DNA of 64,000 bases from Fervidobacterium thailandense (GTDB lineage Bacteria; Thermotogota; Thermotogae; Thermotogales; Fervidobacteriaceae). Both the position numbers and the translations under genes were made by a program. Below are positions 1 to 7,889 of this stretch, in pieces. A model generated the notes under the pieces. The model had not been told where the DNA came from. It did not search any database and was given only the letters and a program-made list of their open reading frames with translations. Within the stretch, counting starts at the first letter, position 1, and every line of letters begins with the position of its first letter. The stretch covers positions 62,001 to 126,000 of the forward strand of contig NZ_LWAF01000002.1 of the NCBI RefSeq assembly GCF_001719065.1. The letters are read 5' to 3'.

Positions 1-153
1 ACGTTACTTGCACTTGGACTGAAAGGAATATACATAGGACCTGTGTTACCTGCCTGGATTAACGCGGATATCCTCAACGTACTCGTTAGAAATTATAACC
101 TTAAGTTGATTAGTAGCCCTGATGAGGATATCAAGCATATTCTGAAAATATAG
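1..153 (+). CDS. hcp: Hybrid-cluster protein (hydroxylamine reductase), C-terminal fragment
   Basis: The first 50 codons are open from base 1 and end at TAG 151-153. The peptide contains LGLKGIYIGPVLPAWI and a SSPDEDIKHIL tail. This matches the C-terminus of the Hcp family, where an LGPxLPAFL element and a TTPEED tail are typical. Hcp is a cytoplasmic Fe-S-O cluster enzyme linked to NO and hydroxylamine detoxification in anaerobes. The 5' part lies outside the window, so cluster ligands cannot be checked. A strong hairpin terminator follows at 211-238, so this is the last gene of its transcript. The family call is from a short tail and is good but not certain. Confidence 0.75.
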   Translation, partial: TLLALGLKGIYIGPVLPAWINADILNVLVRNYNLKLISSPDEDIKHILKI

Positions 154-210
154 TATACGCGTAACTCAATCGATAGTGAAAAATGAGCCAAGTAATTGAT
201 TAATCAAAGA

Positions 211-238
211 AAACGACGGGGGAGTCCCCGTCGTTTTT
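211..238 (+). terminator. Rho-independent terminator of hcp
   Basis: An 11-bp perfect stem (211-221 with 226-236), a 4-nt loop and a following T-run form a classical intrinsic terminator 58 nt after the hcp stop. Confidence 0.9.
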
Positions 239-416
239 GTGCGGAAATTCTTGTCAAAGGTTAAACCAACAGTTGTGACTGAACATTGACTCATGGCAAT
301 CACTTTACTTGGTAGGAATTTTGGCCACCATAGGTACTTTCAAACGGTGCACCAGGAATATGGGCTATTTGTCAAAAACTTCTCTTTTTTCCAACGTACA
401 TCTTGTCAATTCTAAG

Positions 417-444
417 TTGATAATGCTTTCGGATGTGTTATAAT
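417..444 (+). promoter_or_regulatory. Promoter for lpd
   Basis: TTGATA (417-422) and TATAAT (439-444) are separated by 16 bp. It is the best promoter-like match upstream of lpd and predicts a start of transcription near 451, leaving a 5' leader of about 140 nt. Confidence 0.65.
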
Positions 445-450
445 GCTTTC
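420..450 (+). repeat. 11-bp direct repeat overlapping the lpd promoter
   Basis: ATAATGCTTTC occurs at 420-430 and again at 440-450, a 20-bp period (about two helical turns). The copies straddle the promoter spacer and the -10 box, which makes an operator possible. No regulator is identified. Confidence 0.5.
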
Positions 451-594
451 AGAAACCTTACAGTGGTCAACACCTGTCTTCAGCTCGCTTTCTAAAACGT
501 TAAATTGAGGCTCGAAACCTGTACAAATCACGTACTTATCTTGTTAGGGTCTACAGTAATGTGAGCTCTTCAGTTCAGTGGAGGTGTACGTTGG

Positions 595-1959
595 ATGTAC
601 AACGCTATCGTGATAGGAGGAGGCCCTGGTGGTTACGTCTGTGCCATTAAGTTGGCACATTACGGAAAGAAGGTTGCTTTGATTGAAAAAGATCAGCTGG
701 GAGGAACGTGTACAAATTGGGGATGTATCCCAACAAAGGCACTCTTAACAGCAACGCATCTGCTCAGTGAAGCAAAAGAAAAAGCAGATAAGCTTGGGCT
801 GAACCTGAAGGTCGAGGGTTATGATCTTCAAAAGATCATGGCGCATGCGCAAAAGAGTGTGATGATGTCCAGAAAGGGAATAGAGTATCTACTCAAGAAG
901 AACGGTGTTGAATTTGTTAGGGGAACCGCGGAAATTCTTGAAAAGGGTAAGGTACGAGTAAAAGAGACCGGGCAGATAATCGAAGCTGAAAACATAGTTC
1001 TTGCACACGGTTCGGTTCCGGTTATCTTCCCACCCTTCAACGAAGTTGAAGGAATTTGGACGAGTAACGATGTTTTCACGATGCAAAAGTTACCAGAGAG
1101 CTTGCTCATCATCGGCGGTGGGGTCATTGGCGTTGAGTTTGCAACGTTCTTCAGCGCACTCGGAACAAAGGTCACAATAATCGAGTTGGCCGACCATATA
1201 TTACCTTACGAAGATGCTGATGTTGCAGAGGAGCTCAAGAAATCTTTCATTCGAAAAGGAGTTACAATTTACGAAAATAGCAAAGTTACGTCAATCAAGA
1301 AAACGGGGGAAAGTTACACCATAACTTTTGCCGACGAAAAGGGCGTGGAAAATACTCTAAACGCGGAAAAAGTACTCTTGGCTGTGGGACGAAAGCCAAA
1401 CATACCGGATGATGTGCGAGCGCTCGGAGTGGAAATCGATAGGGGAGTCAAGACGGATACAAGGATGAGAACAAACATCGAAGGTGTGTATGCAATCGGC
1501 GATATCAGAGGACAGATTATGCTCGCACACGTTGCTTCCTACGAAGGTGTGGTCGCTGCAAAGAACATCGCTGGCATCGAGGCATACATGGATTATTCGG
1601 CGGTCCCTTCGATCGTTTTCACAAACCCAGAAGTAGCTGCCGTTGGTTTACGGGAGAAAGACGCAGATCCAGGAAAGGTCAAAGTGTTCAAATTCCCGCT
1701 GTCGGCAAACGGAAGGGCCAGAACGATGCTTGAGAACCTCGGATTTGTGAAGGTAATTGCCGATAAGGAATGTGATGTGGTGCTCGGGGTTACGATCGTC
1801 TCTCCTTACGCAACCGAGCTAATCATGGAAGGTGTCATTGCGGTGAAAAATAAGTTGACAGCTCATCAACTTGAAGAGTCGATACATCCGCATCCAACTC
1901 TCAGTGAGACGATGCTCGGAGCTCTCGAAGGTATAGTTGACAGGCCGATACACCTGTAA
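595..1959 (+). CDS. lpd: Dihydrolipoamide dehydrogenase family flavoprotein
   Basis: This 454-residue pyridine nucleotide-disulfide oxidoreductase would reoxidise dihydrolipoamide with NAD+. The FAD-binding GGGPGG is at residues 8-13. The redox-active disulfide is C39-x4-C44 in GGTCTNWGCIPTK. A second nucleotide-binding motif (GGGVIGVE) lies near residue 180. The C-terminal HPHPTLSE carries the His-Glu pair that completes the active site of the dimer. The length is normal for E3. A GGAGG 10 nt upstream supports the ATG. No E1, E2 or glycine-cleavage genes are adjacent, so the partner complex is unknown; the glycine cleavage system is the usual user in this phylum (inference). It is a monocistronic gene ended by a terminator at 1979-2008. 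Confidence 0.88.
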   Translation: MYNAIVIGGGPGGYVCAIKLAHYGKKVALIEKDQLGGTCTNWGCIPTKALLTATHLLSEAKEKADKLGLNLKVEGYDLQKIMAHAQKSVMMSRKGIEYLLKKNGVEFVRGTAEILEKGKVRVKETGQIIEAENIVLAHGSVPVIFPPFNEVEGIWTSNDVFTMQKLPESLLIIGGGVIGVEFATFFSALGTKVTIIELADHILPYEDADVAEELKKSFIRKGVTIYENSKVTSIKKTGESYTITFADEKGVENTLNAEKVLLAVGRKPNIPDDVRALGVEIDRGVKTDTRMRTNIEGVYAIGDIRGQIMLAHVASYEGVVAAKNIAGIEAYMDYSAVPSIVFTNPEVAAVGLREKDADPGKVKVFKFPLSANGRARTMLENLGFVKVIADKECDVVLGVTIVSPYATELIMEGVIAVKNKLTAHQLEESIHPHPTLSETMLGALEGIVDRPIHL

Positions 1960-1978
1960 ATAGACCATACAAAATTAC

Positions 1979-2008
1979 AGCCACAACCGCGTTGGTTGTG
2001 GCTTTTTT
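1979..2008 (+). terminator. Rho-independent terminator of lpd
   Basis: A 10-bp stem (1979-1988 with 1994-2003), a 5-nt loop and a T-rich tail follow lpd by 19 nt. It sits between convergent genes and may also help stop the opposite transcript. Confidence 0.88.
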
Positions 2009-2014
2009 CTTCTT

Positions 2015-3274
2015 TTATTCAACGATCAATATAACGACATCGTTCACATTTGTTCCGGTGGGTCCGGTTACCAAGAGGTCATCAGCGAGTTTAAGTGCCG
2101 TGTAAGAATCGTTATCGTCGAGTAGTCGTTGCGGTGAGTATCCAGCTTTTCTTATCTTCTCACACGTGTTTCCATCGACGATACCACCAGCAGCATCCGT
2201 TGGTCCGTCCGTCCCGTCGGTCCCAAAAGAGCAAAGAGCCAAGTTGTCCATACCGTCCACTTCTACGGCGAACGCAAGGGCAAGTTCCTGATTCCTTCCA
2301 CCCTTACCGCTACTGGTCACACGTACCACGGTTTCGCCTCCAACGATGACAGCTGCGGGCTTTTTAACGGGACGGTCATGATTACGAATCTCCTTAGCAA
2401 TTGCTGCAAGAAATCTTCCTGCCTCCCGCGCTTCGCACGAAAGCTGCGTTGTTAAGACGATTACGTTTAATCCAAGCCTTTCAAGAAAATCCCGTGCTAC
2501 TTTACAGGCCTTTTGCACGTTTCCAACGATGTAGGTTTCAACGTTCGGCAATTCCTTTGGTGTTTCTTGAAGGAGCAGATTCATGAGTTCCTTCGAAATT
2601 TTTAAATTGTACCTCTTGATGATTTCCAATACCTGTTCAGTCGTTGTACTATCTGGATACGCGGGGCCGGAAGCAATCGTATCGAGGCGATCTCCAAGAA
2701 CATCCGAAAGAACGAGCGACACTATCCTCGCAGGGTAAACATGCTGGGCGAATCTTCCACCTTTGACTTTTGAGAGTCGTTTCCTTACGGTGTTAATTTC
2801 AACAATACTTGCACCGCTTTTTAGCAACTGAGTCGTTAATTTTTGGATATCTTCTATGCAAATCCCATCCTGAGGTAGTTCAAAAAGCGAAGAACCACCA
2901 CCTGAAACTAAGAAAAGTACCAAATCCTTCTCCGAAAGGTTGCTTGTGACCTCGAGAATTCTTTTCGTGGCAATCAATGAGTTTTCATCGGGGATTGGAT
3001 GACCGGCTTCGTATATCTGTAACCCCTCTATGTCACCTTCTGAGTGTCCATACTTGGTGACAACTATCCCCGTTTTAATACGTTCCTTCAAACTATCCTT
3101 CGCCGCTTTTGCCATCCTCCAAGCTGCTTTCCCGATAGCAACAAGAATGATTTGATCCCCATTTTTCAGAACAGGTATTTTCTCGACGTACTCACGAACG
3201 CAGGTGTAAGGATCGGATTCCTTTATGATTTCATCGACAATCGCTCTGAGAATCGTCTTTAGATCAGCTCTCAT
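2015..3274 (-). CDS. Glycerate 2-kinase (DUF4147/MOFRL family)
   Basis: This 419-residue protein belongs to the GckA/TtuD-type glycerate kinases, which phosphorylate D-glycerate with ATP to 2-phosphoglycerate. Recognisable elements are VAIGKAAWRMAKAA near residue 47, the glycine-rich LVSGGGSSL near residue 123, and the C-terminal MOFRL-type block with GGRNQELALAFA and SFGTDGTDGPTDAAGG. The C-terminal TGPTGTNVNDVVIL is also typical. 2-Phosphoglycerate feeds directly into enolase, which is encoded at 31891-33186. The ATG has a GGGTGG element upstream. The gene is convergent with lpd and lies 92 nt downstream of hydA on the same strand, with a terminator between them. Confidence 0.88.
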   Translation of the reverse strand: MRADLKTILRAIVDEIIKESDPYTCVREYVEKIPVLKNGDQIILVAIGKAAWRMAKAAKDSLKERIKTGIVVTKYGHSEGDIEGLQIYEAGHPIPDENSLIATKRILEVTSNLSEKDLVLFLVSGGGSSLFELPQDGICIEDIQKLTTQLLKSGASIVEINTVRKRLSKVKGGRFAQHVYPARIVSLVLSDVLGDRLDTIASGPAYPDSTTTEQVLEIIKRYNLKISKELMNLLLQETPKELPNVETYIVGNVQKACKVARDFLERLGLNVIVLTTQLSCEAREAGRFLAAIAKEIRNHDRPVKKPAAVIVGGETVVRVTSSGKGGRNQELALAFAVEVDGMDNLALCSFGTDGTDGPTDAAGGIVDGNTCEKIRKAGYSPQRLLDDNDSYTALKLADDLLVTGPTGTNVNDVVILIVE

Positions 3275-3311
3275 AATACCACCCTATTTCTGAAACTTGG
3301 TGGAATCAAAC

Positions 3312-3336
3312 TAAAAATCCCCCCTGACAGGGGGGA
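3312..3336 (-). terminator. Rho-independent terminator of the hydrogenase gene
   Basis: On the minus strand a C6/G6 hairpin (3319-3324 with 3330-3335, 5-nt loop) is followed by ATTTTTAG. It lies between hydA and the glycerate kinase gene and separates their transcripts. Confidence 0.8.
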
Positions 3337-3366
3337 AATCGTTCTTTTACATCGTTTCGAGTAAGA

Positions 3367-5118
3367 TTAACTTACGGTTTTTTGTGCTTTGCGCACCGCT
3401 TTTGACCTATCGGTGTAATGAGTGTGCAACAGATGGTGTGCAATGTGGCTGTTTGGTTTTTCGAGGAACTCCTCGTAGAGTTTTATGATATCCGGGTTCT
3501 CGTGCGACCTTCTGAGTACACTCATCTCGTCGATACTGTAAATCGCCGCTGCGCGTTTTTTGAGGATATCCGGATCGAGGTTCTTCGGTTGTCCACCGCC
3601 ACCGATACAACCACCCATACAGGCCATGATTTCCACGAAGTCGTAGTACCTCTTGCCTTCTTTCATTTCTTTGAGTAGTTTCTTGACATTGGCCATACCG
3701 TGTGCGATGGCAACCTTCAATTTTCTTCCGTTGATGTCAATCTCCGCTTCCCTGATTCCATCAAGACCACGCACCGGTTCGAAGACGAGTTTTGCCAGTC
3801 TCTGGCCAGTCAACACCTCGTACGCGGTCCTCAGTGCGGCTTCCATAACACCACCGGTAACACCGAAGAGTGCGGCAGCACCGGTCGATGTACCAAGTGG
3901 GCTGTCGTATTCCTCTTCCGGGAGGTTCACAAACGGTATGCCTTTGAGCTTGATGAGTTTTCCAAGTTCTCTCGTTGTGATGACGTAGTCGGTTACCTTG
4001 ATACCGTCGACTAGTTGTTGCGGTCTGGTAATCTCATCTTTCTTAGCCGTACACGGCATCACCGAGACCATAACTATATCTTCTGGCTTTACACCAATTT
4101 TCTGTGCAAAGTAGGTTTTGACAACGCTACTCATCATCTGCTGCGGTGATTTGGCCGTTGAGAGGTGCTCTCTGAGCTCCGGCCATTCTTTTTCCATCTC
4201 GTTAACCCAACCCGGACAACAGGAGGTGAACATCGGGAATTTGCCGCCTTCCTGGAGCCTGTGGATGAGCTCGTAACCTTCTTCCATGATGGTCAGGTCA
4301 GCTGCGAAGTTCGTATCGAAGACGTAATCAAAACCAAGTCTTCTCAGAGCGGCAACCATCTTACCGGTGCTCACCGTACCGGGCTCCATACCAAATTCCT
4401 CACCGATGGCCACCCTAACGGACGGTGCAGTTTGCGCTACATAGACCTTGCCAGGTTCCTTGTTGTTGAGCATCTTCCAAACCTTTTTCCAGTCCGGTGT
4501 TTCGTAGATGGCACCGACCGGACACAGGTACGCGCACTGGCCACAGCTGATGCAGTTGGTTTCATAAACCGGGATACCGAATTCGGTCTCCGGAAGTGTC
4601 TCATAACCGCGTTCAACCATCGAGTATATGTTCATTCCCTGGATTTCACTACACACACGGACACATCTCTGGCACTTGATACACTTTGAAAGATCTCGGT
4701 TGATCGACGGGCTACTTACATCTATCTCCTTTTCCTTTGCAACGTTGACACCGAATATGGGTTGGATGTCGTACATGTGAACAAGCTTCTGGAGTTCGCA
4801 CCTTCCATCGGCCTCACAGTACATACATTCGTGTGGGTGATTGGCCATAATGAGGGAGAGGTTGAACTTTACGGCACTTTCAACACGTTCGGTGTTCGTC
4901 CTTATCTTCATCCCGTCGGCAACTTTTGTCGTACAAGCCGGTTGCAACGTCCTCGCACCTTCGATCTCCACAACACAAATCCTGCAAGCACCGATTGGTT
5001 CGAGCTCGGGGTGATGACAGAGCGTAGGAATCTTGTAGCCCAGCTCCCATGCGACTTCAAGAACTGTTTTACCTTCCTGTACCTGGTACGGTTTGTCGTT
5101 GATGTAGATAGTCACCAT
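3367..5118 (-). CDS. hydA: [FeFe]-hydrogenase, stand-alone catalytic subunit (group A)
   Basis: This 583-residue enzyme reversibly reduces protons to H2. Domains in order are: a [2Fe-2S] domain (C34, C45, C48, C62); a His-Cys3 cluster site in HPHECMYCEADGRCELQ; two [4Fe-4S] motifs (CIKCQRCVRVC and CISCGQCAYLCP); and the H-cluster domain with L1 TSCCPGW (about residue 300), L2 MPCTAKKDE (about 355) and L3 MACMGGCIGGGGQP (C500, C504). A small-subunit-like tail ends in HHLLHTHYTDRS. The architecture equals clostridial CpI. It lacks the extra C-terminal [2Fe-2S] extension of the Thermotoga trimeric HydA, and no hydB/hydC genes are adjacent. The ATG at 5118 was chosen because GGAGGTG lies 8 nt upstream. 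An open frame reaches further 5' but has no ribosome site. Confidence 0.9.
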   Translation of the reverse strand: MVTIYINDKPYQVQEGKTVLEVAWELGYKIPTLCHHPELEPIGACRICVVEIEGARTLQPACTTKVADGMKIRTNTERVESAVKFNLSLIMANHPHECMYCEADGRCELQKLVHMYDIQPIFGVNVAKEKEIDVSSPSINRDLSKCIKCQRCVRVCSEIQGMNIYSMVERGYETLPETEFGIPVYETNCISCGQCAYLCPVGAIYETPDWKKVWKMLNNKEPGKVYVAQTAPSVRVAIGEEFGMEPGTVSTGKMVAALRRLGFDYVFDTNFAADLTIMEEGYELIHRLQEGGKFPMFTSCCPGWVNEMEKEWPELREHLSTAKSPQQMMSSVVKTYFAQKIGVKPEDIVMVSVMPCTAKKDEITRPQQLVDGIKVTDYVITTRELGKLIKLKGIPFVNLPEEEYDSPLGTSTGAAALFGVTGGVMEAALRTAYEVLTGQRLAKLVFEPVRGLDGIREAEIDINGRKLKVAIAHGMANVKKLLKEMKEGKRYYDFVEIMACMGGCIGGGGQPKNLDPDILKKRAAAIYSIDEMSVLRRSHENPDIIKLYEEFLEKPNSHIAHHLLHTHYTDRSKAVRKAQKTVS

Positions 5119-5185
5119 CGGCCCCACACCTCCGAAGTAAAATTGAAATCGAAACAATTCATCAGTTACACGTCTTCCCGGGTTT

Positions 5186-5214
5186 ATTGTACCACAAGGA
5201 TAAAAATTTCACAA
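5186..5214 (-). promoter_or_regulatory. Promoter for hydA
   Basis: On the minus strand TTGTGA (5214-5209) and TACAAT (5191-5186) are separated by exactly 17 bp. The predicted transcript start is about 60 nt upstream of the hydA ATG. Confidence 0.7.
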
Positions 5215-5365
5215 GAACCGATTATACGTCGAATAAAACTTCAGTCGTCGATTTCTGCGTTAAATCGTTCTTAGTTCAATTTATTTCTCCCATTTGTGAA
5301 TCCCAATCCAATTCCAACCAAGTTCAACGACTTAATTTGAAACGGTTGTGATATAATTCTCATTG

Positions 5366-5395
5366 TAGACGAAGTACAGGATTTTATTGTATAAT
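5366..5395 (+). promoter_or_regulatory. Probable promoter for the iorA-iorB-korA-korB-prx operon
   Basis: A perfect TATAAT (5390-5395) is preceded at 18 bp by TAGACG (5366-5371, four of six consensus bases). It lies about 70 nt upstream of iorA. Confidence 0.5.
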
Positions 5396-5465
5396 AACTT
5401 TGTAAGAGACTAAGGTATGACTAAGTTTAAGATGGTTTTTGCGCTGATGCAAAGGGGGGAAAAGT

Positions 5466-7319
5466 GTGAAGCACTTGGGCGAATTACTAATTGAAAAGGG
5501 ACCGTTTTCGGAAATTCTCATCGGCAACCACGCGTTGGTGCGTGCGATGATCGAAAGTGGTGTGCAAGTGGTAACTTCATATCCAGGTTCACCAACACCC
5601 GAGATTGCCGAGGCTATTTTGAGCATACCTCCCGATAAGAATCCTCTCTATTTTGAGTTTTCCACAAACGAGAAGGTTGCACTTGAGGTAGCATTTGGGG
5701 CAGCAATTAACGGTAGAACGGCTTGTGTATTTTTTAAGAGCGTTGGGATGAATGTTGTTGCTGATTCGTTTGTTCAGTTGAGCATGATGGAGATTCCAGG
5801 TGGTATGGTTATCGTGATAGGTGATGACCCGGGTGCGAACAGTTCACAAAACGAGCAGGATAACCGGCACTATGCACGTTTAGCGTACACACCGATCTTC
5901 GAACCGAAAGATGCACAGGAAGTTTACGACATGTTCAAGGTAGCCGTTGAATACTCAAGGGAGCTTCGGGCCCCTGTAATACTCCGGCTCACAACCCACA
6001 CGGCTCACTACAAGCAGAAGGTAAATTTCGGAACGTACACTCCAAGGCAACTTCCTCCCACACTTTTCGATCCGAAATCCTTTGGACCTTACATCCCAAT
6101 AGCGGACAACGTGCCTATTATGAAACGTAGAGCCCTTGAAAAATTACAGAAGTGGGCCGAAATTTCGGAACGATTCGTGTACGTAACTGGTTCAAAACAT
6201 AAACGCGGTATTATCACCGCTGGTCTGCCGTTTTCATCCCTCTTGGATGTGCTCGGGGAGAAGGTTGGAGAGGTCGATATCCTCAGGCTTGGAATGGTCT
6301 ACCCGCTCCCACGAAAGGCGATCGTTGAGTTCCTAAGAACGCACGAAGAGGTGAAGGTGCTGGAGGAACTGGATGATTTTGTTGAGCAAGCCGTGAAGGC
6401 GATAGCTTTTGAGGAAAGCCTCGACGTTAAGATTTTTGGAAAGACGGACATAGACGACTGGATCGGAGAGTACACCCCGGAAAAGGTGGCAACCGTGCTC
6501 TCAAAGACGTGGCCCGATTTGGCACAACTTCCAAAACGCATCGAGTCTGTCAGAATCGTCAAGCGTCCACCTCAGCTGTGTCCAGGTTGCGGACACAGAC
6601 CTGTATTTTACGTCCTCTCCAAAATACTTAAAGATAGCGACATCTCCGTTGCCGATATTGGATGCCATACGCTCGGTTTCCTACCCCCGTACAACGTAGG
6701 CCAAGTTCTCCTCTCGATGGGGCATTCCGTGAGCACAGGTGCAGGATTGAGCTTGATGAACGATTCAAGGCGTGTCATCGCGTTTCTTGGAGACTCCACG
6801 TTTTTCCACGCGGGCATTCCTGGAATAATAAACGCGATTTTCAACAATCACAAACTGACGCTGGTTATCATGGAAAACGGCACGACAGCGATGACCGGTC
6901 ATCAGGATCATCCGGGAAAGAGGATAAAGATAAGAAATCTTTTGGAAGCTATCGGTGTCAAATACATCTGGGAAGTTGATACCTACCAGCAGGATAAACT
7001 CGAAGAGTACCTGAGAGCGGCTCTTGAAGCACCGGAATTCAGTGTTGTGATTGCAAAGCATCCGTGTATGTTGAAATTCACAAGAGAGCGCAGGAGGAAA
7101 GGTATCGTTAAAGTACCTCAGATGAGGATAACGGACAGATGCACGTTGGCACGCGTGTGTATTTCGAAATTCGCATGTCCTTCTTTCCAAGTTGGTGTAG
7201 ATGGCCGCATATTCGTTCACAAAGACCTGTGCATTGGTGATGCCTCATGCACGGTAGTTTGTCCATCCGGTGCCCTTGAGCTTGAGAATGTGTCTGCAAG
7301 TGGTGGTGATGGAAGATGA
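5466..7319 (+). CDS. iorA: Indolepyruvate:ferredoxin oxidoreductase, alpha subunit
   Basis: This 617-residue TPP enzyme subunit oxidatively decarboxylates aryl pyruvates to aryl-acetyl-CoA and passes electrons to ferredoxin. The N-terminal pyrimidine-binding domain starts with NHALVRAM and SYPGSPTPEI. The TPP domain has LCPGCGHRPVFY near residue 373 and GDSTFFHAGI. The C-terminal domain should bind two [4Fe-4S] clusters. Here both motifs lack their second cysteine: C559-TLA-R-V-C565 has A562, and C589-IGD-A-S-C595 has D592. Six rather than eight ligand cysteines remain (559, 565, 571, 589, 595, 599). The reading frame is intact and the codons were checked directly. The GTG start has a GGGGGG run 7 nt upstream. 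The gene overlaps iorB by ATGA. It is the first gene of a five-gene operon. Confidence 0.9.
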   Translation: MKHLGELLIEKGPFSEILIGNHALVRAMIESGVQVVTSYPGSPTPEIAEAILSIPPDKNPLYFEFSTNEKVALEVAFGAAINGRTACVFFKSVGMNVVADSFVQLSMMEIPGGMVIVIGDDPGANSSQNEQDNRHYARLAYTPIFEPKDAQEVYDMFKVAVEYSRELRAPVILRLTTHTAHYKQKVNFGTYTPRQLPPTLFDPKSFGPYIPIADNVPIMKRRALEKLQKWAEISERFVYVTGSKHKRGIITAGLPFSSLLDVLGEKVGEVDILRLGMVYPLPRKAIVEFLRTHEEVKVLEELDDFVEQAVKAIAFEESLDVKIFGKTDIDDWIGEYTPEKVATVLSKTWPDLAQLPKRIESVRIVKRPPQLCPGCGHRPVFYVLSKILKDSDISVADIGCHTLGFLPPYNVGQVLLSMGHSVSTGAGLSLMNDSRRVIAFLGDSTFFHAGIPGIINAIFNNHKLTLVIMENGTTAMTGHQDHPGKRIKIRNLLEAIGVKYIWEVDTYQQDKLEEYLRAALEAPEFSVVIAKHPCMLKFTRERRRKGIVKVPQMRITDRCTLARVCISKFACPSFQVGVDGRIFVHKDLCIGDASCTVVCPSGALELENVSASGGDGR

Positions 7320-7888
7320 GAAGTTTTTCGATATTCTTGATAGGTGTTGGTGGCCAAGGAATCGGGCTGTTGAGCGAGATTATCGCAAGGGCGATAGATT
7401 ACAGTGGCCAGAAAGTTCTCGGTGTCGATACCCACGGTCTTGCACAACGTGGCGGAGTCGTTTCTTCGCACATCAAGATAGGGGAAGTACATTCTCCTCT
7501 CGTAATTCCGGGCGATGTCGATTTGGTAATCGCACTTGAACGGCACGAAGCGTTGCGAGGATTGTCGTACTTGAAATCCGGAGGGACTCTGGTTTACTAC
7601 GACACTTCCTGGCAACCCCTTCCAGTTCGGCTTGGACAAGAAAAGGAAGTGAAACCAGAGGAAATCGAAAGTGTATGTAGGAACAACAAGGTGCGACTGT
7701 TCAGGGTTTGGATGGACCTACCCGATGCGCGAATGCAAAATATCGCACTCCTTGGTGTGGTGGCGAAATATTCGCTCATCCCAAACGTGTTGAAAGAGCA
7801 TTACTTAAAGGCGATGGCGGATATGATGAGTGAAAAAGTTTACGAAGCTAACCTAAGCGTTTTCGAACGTTCCATGGAGGTGTTTTGA
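7316..7888 (+). CDS. iorB: Indolepyruvate:ferredoxin oxidoreductase, beta subunit
   Basis: This 190-residue subunit has the pyruvate/ketoisovalerate oxidoreductase gamma-type fold. The N-terminal IGVGGQGIGLLSEIIARA motif and THGLAQRGGVV near residue 40 are diagnostic. Its length is normal for IorB. It pairs with IorA to form the aryl-2-oxoacid oxidoreductase used in aromatic amino acid fermentation. Translation is probably coupled, because the ATG overlaps the iorA stop by 4 nt. korA follows after a single base. Confidence 0.9.
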   Translation: MRSFSIFLIGVGGQGIGLLSEIIARAIDYSGQKVLGVDTHGLAQRGGVVSSHIKIGEVHSPLVIPGDVDLVIALERHEALRGLSYLKSGGTLVYYDTSWQPLPVRLGQEKEVKPEEIESVCRNNKVRLFRVWMDLPDARMQNIALLGVVAKYSLIPNVLKEHYLKAMADMMSEKVYEANLSVFERSMEVF

Positions 7889-7889
7889 G

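Larger units (their letters stand above)
154..594. other. Intergenic region between hcp and lpd
   Basis: No gene is supported in these 441 bases. They hold the hcp terminator (211-238), a good sigma-A-type promoter (417-444) overlapped by an 11-bp direct repeat, and then a leader of about 140 nt before the lpd start. I do not recognise a riboswitch in the leader. Confidence 0.7.
5119..5465. other. Divergent control region between hydA and iorA
   Basis: These 347 bases contain no gene. They hold a strong minus-strand promoter for hydA (5186-5214), a likely plus-strand promoter for the ior-kor operon (5366-5395), and another TATAAT on the plus strand (5352-5357) without a good -35. TTGTGA-type hexamers recur at 5209-5214 (minus), 5294-5300 and 5346-5351. 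Confidence 0.65.

Noticed and set aside
451-594. Glycine or other riboswitch in the lpd leader
   Set aside because: None of the conserved blocks of known riboswitches could be found in the leader.
3367-5118. Hydrogenase as the alpha subunit of the bifurcating HydABC trimer
   Set aside because: The C-terminal [2Fe-2S] extension and neighbouring hydB/hydC genes are missing; the layout matches the monomeric CpI type.
5200-5351. Rex-type redox operators around the TTGTGA hexamers
   Set aside because: Only half-sites are seen; no complete inverted TTGTGA...TCACAA pair with normal spacing is present.
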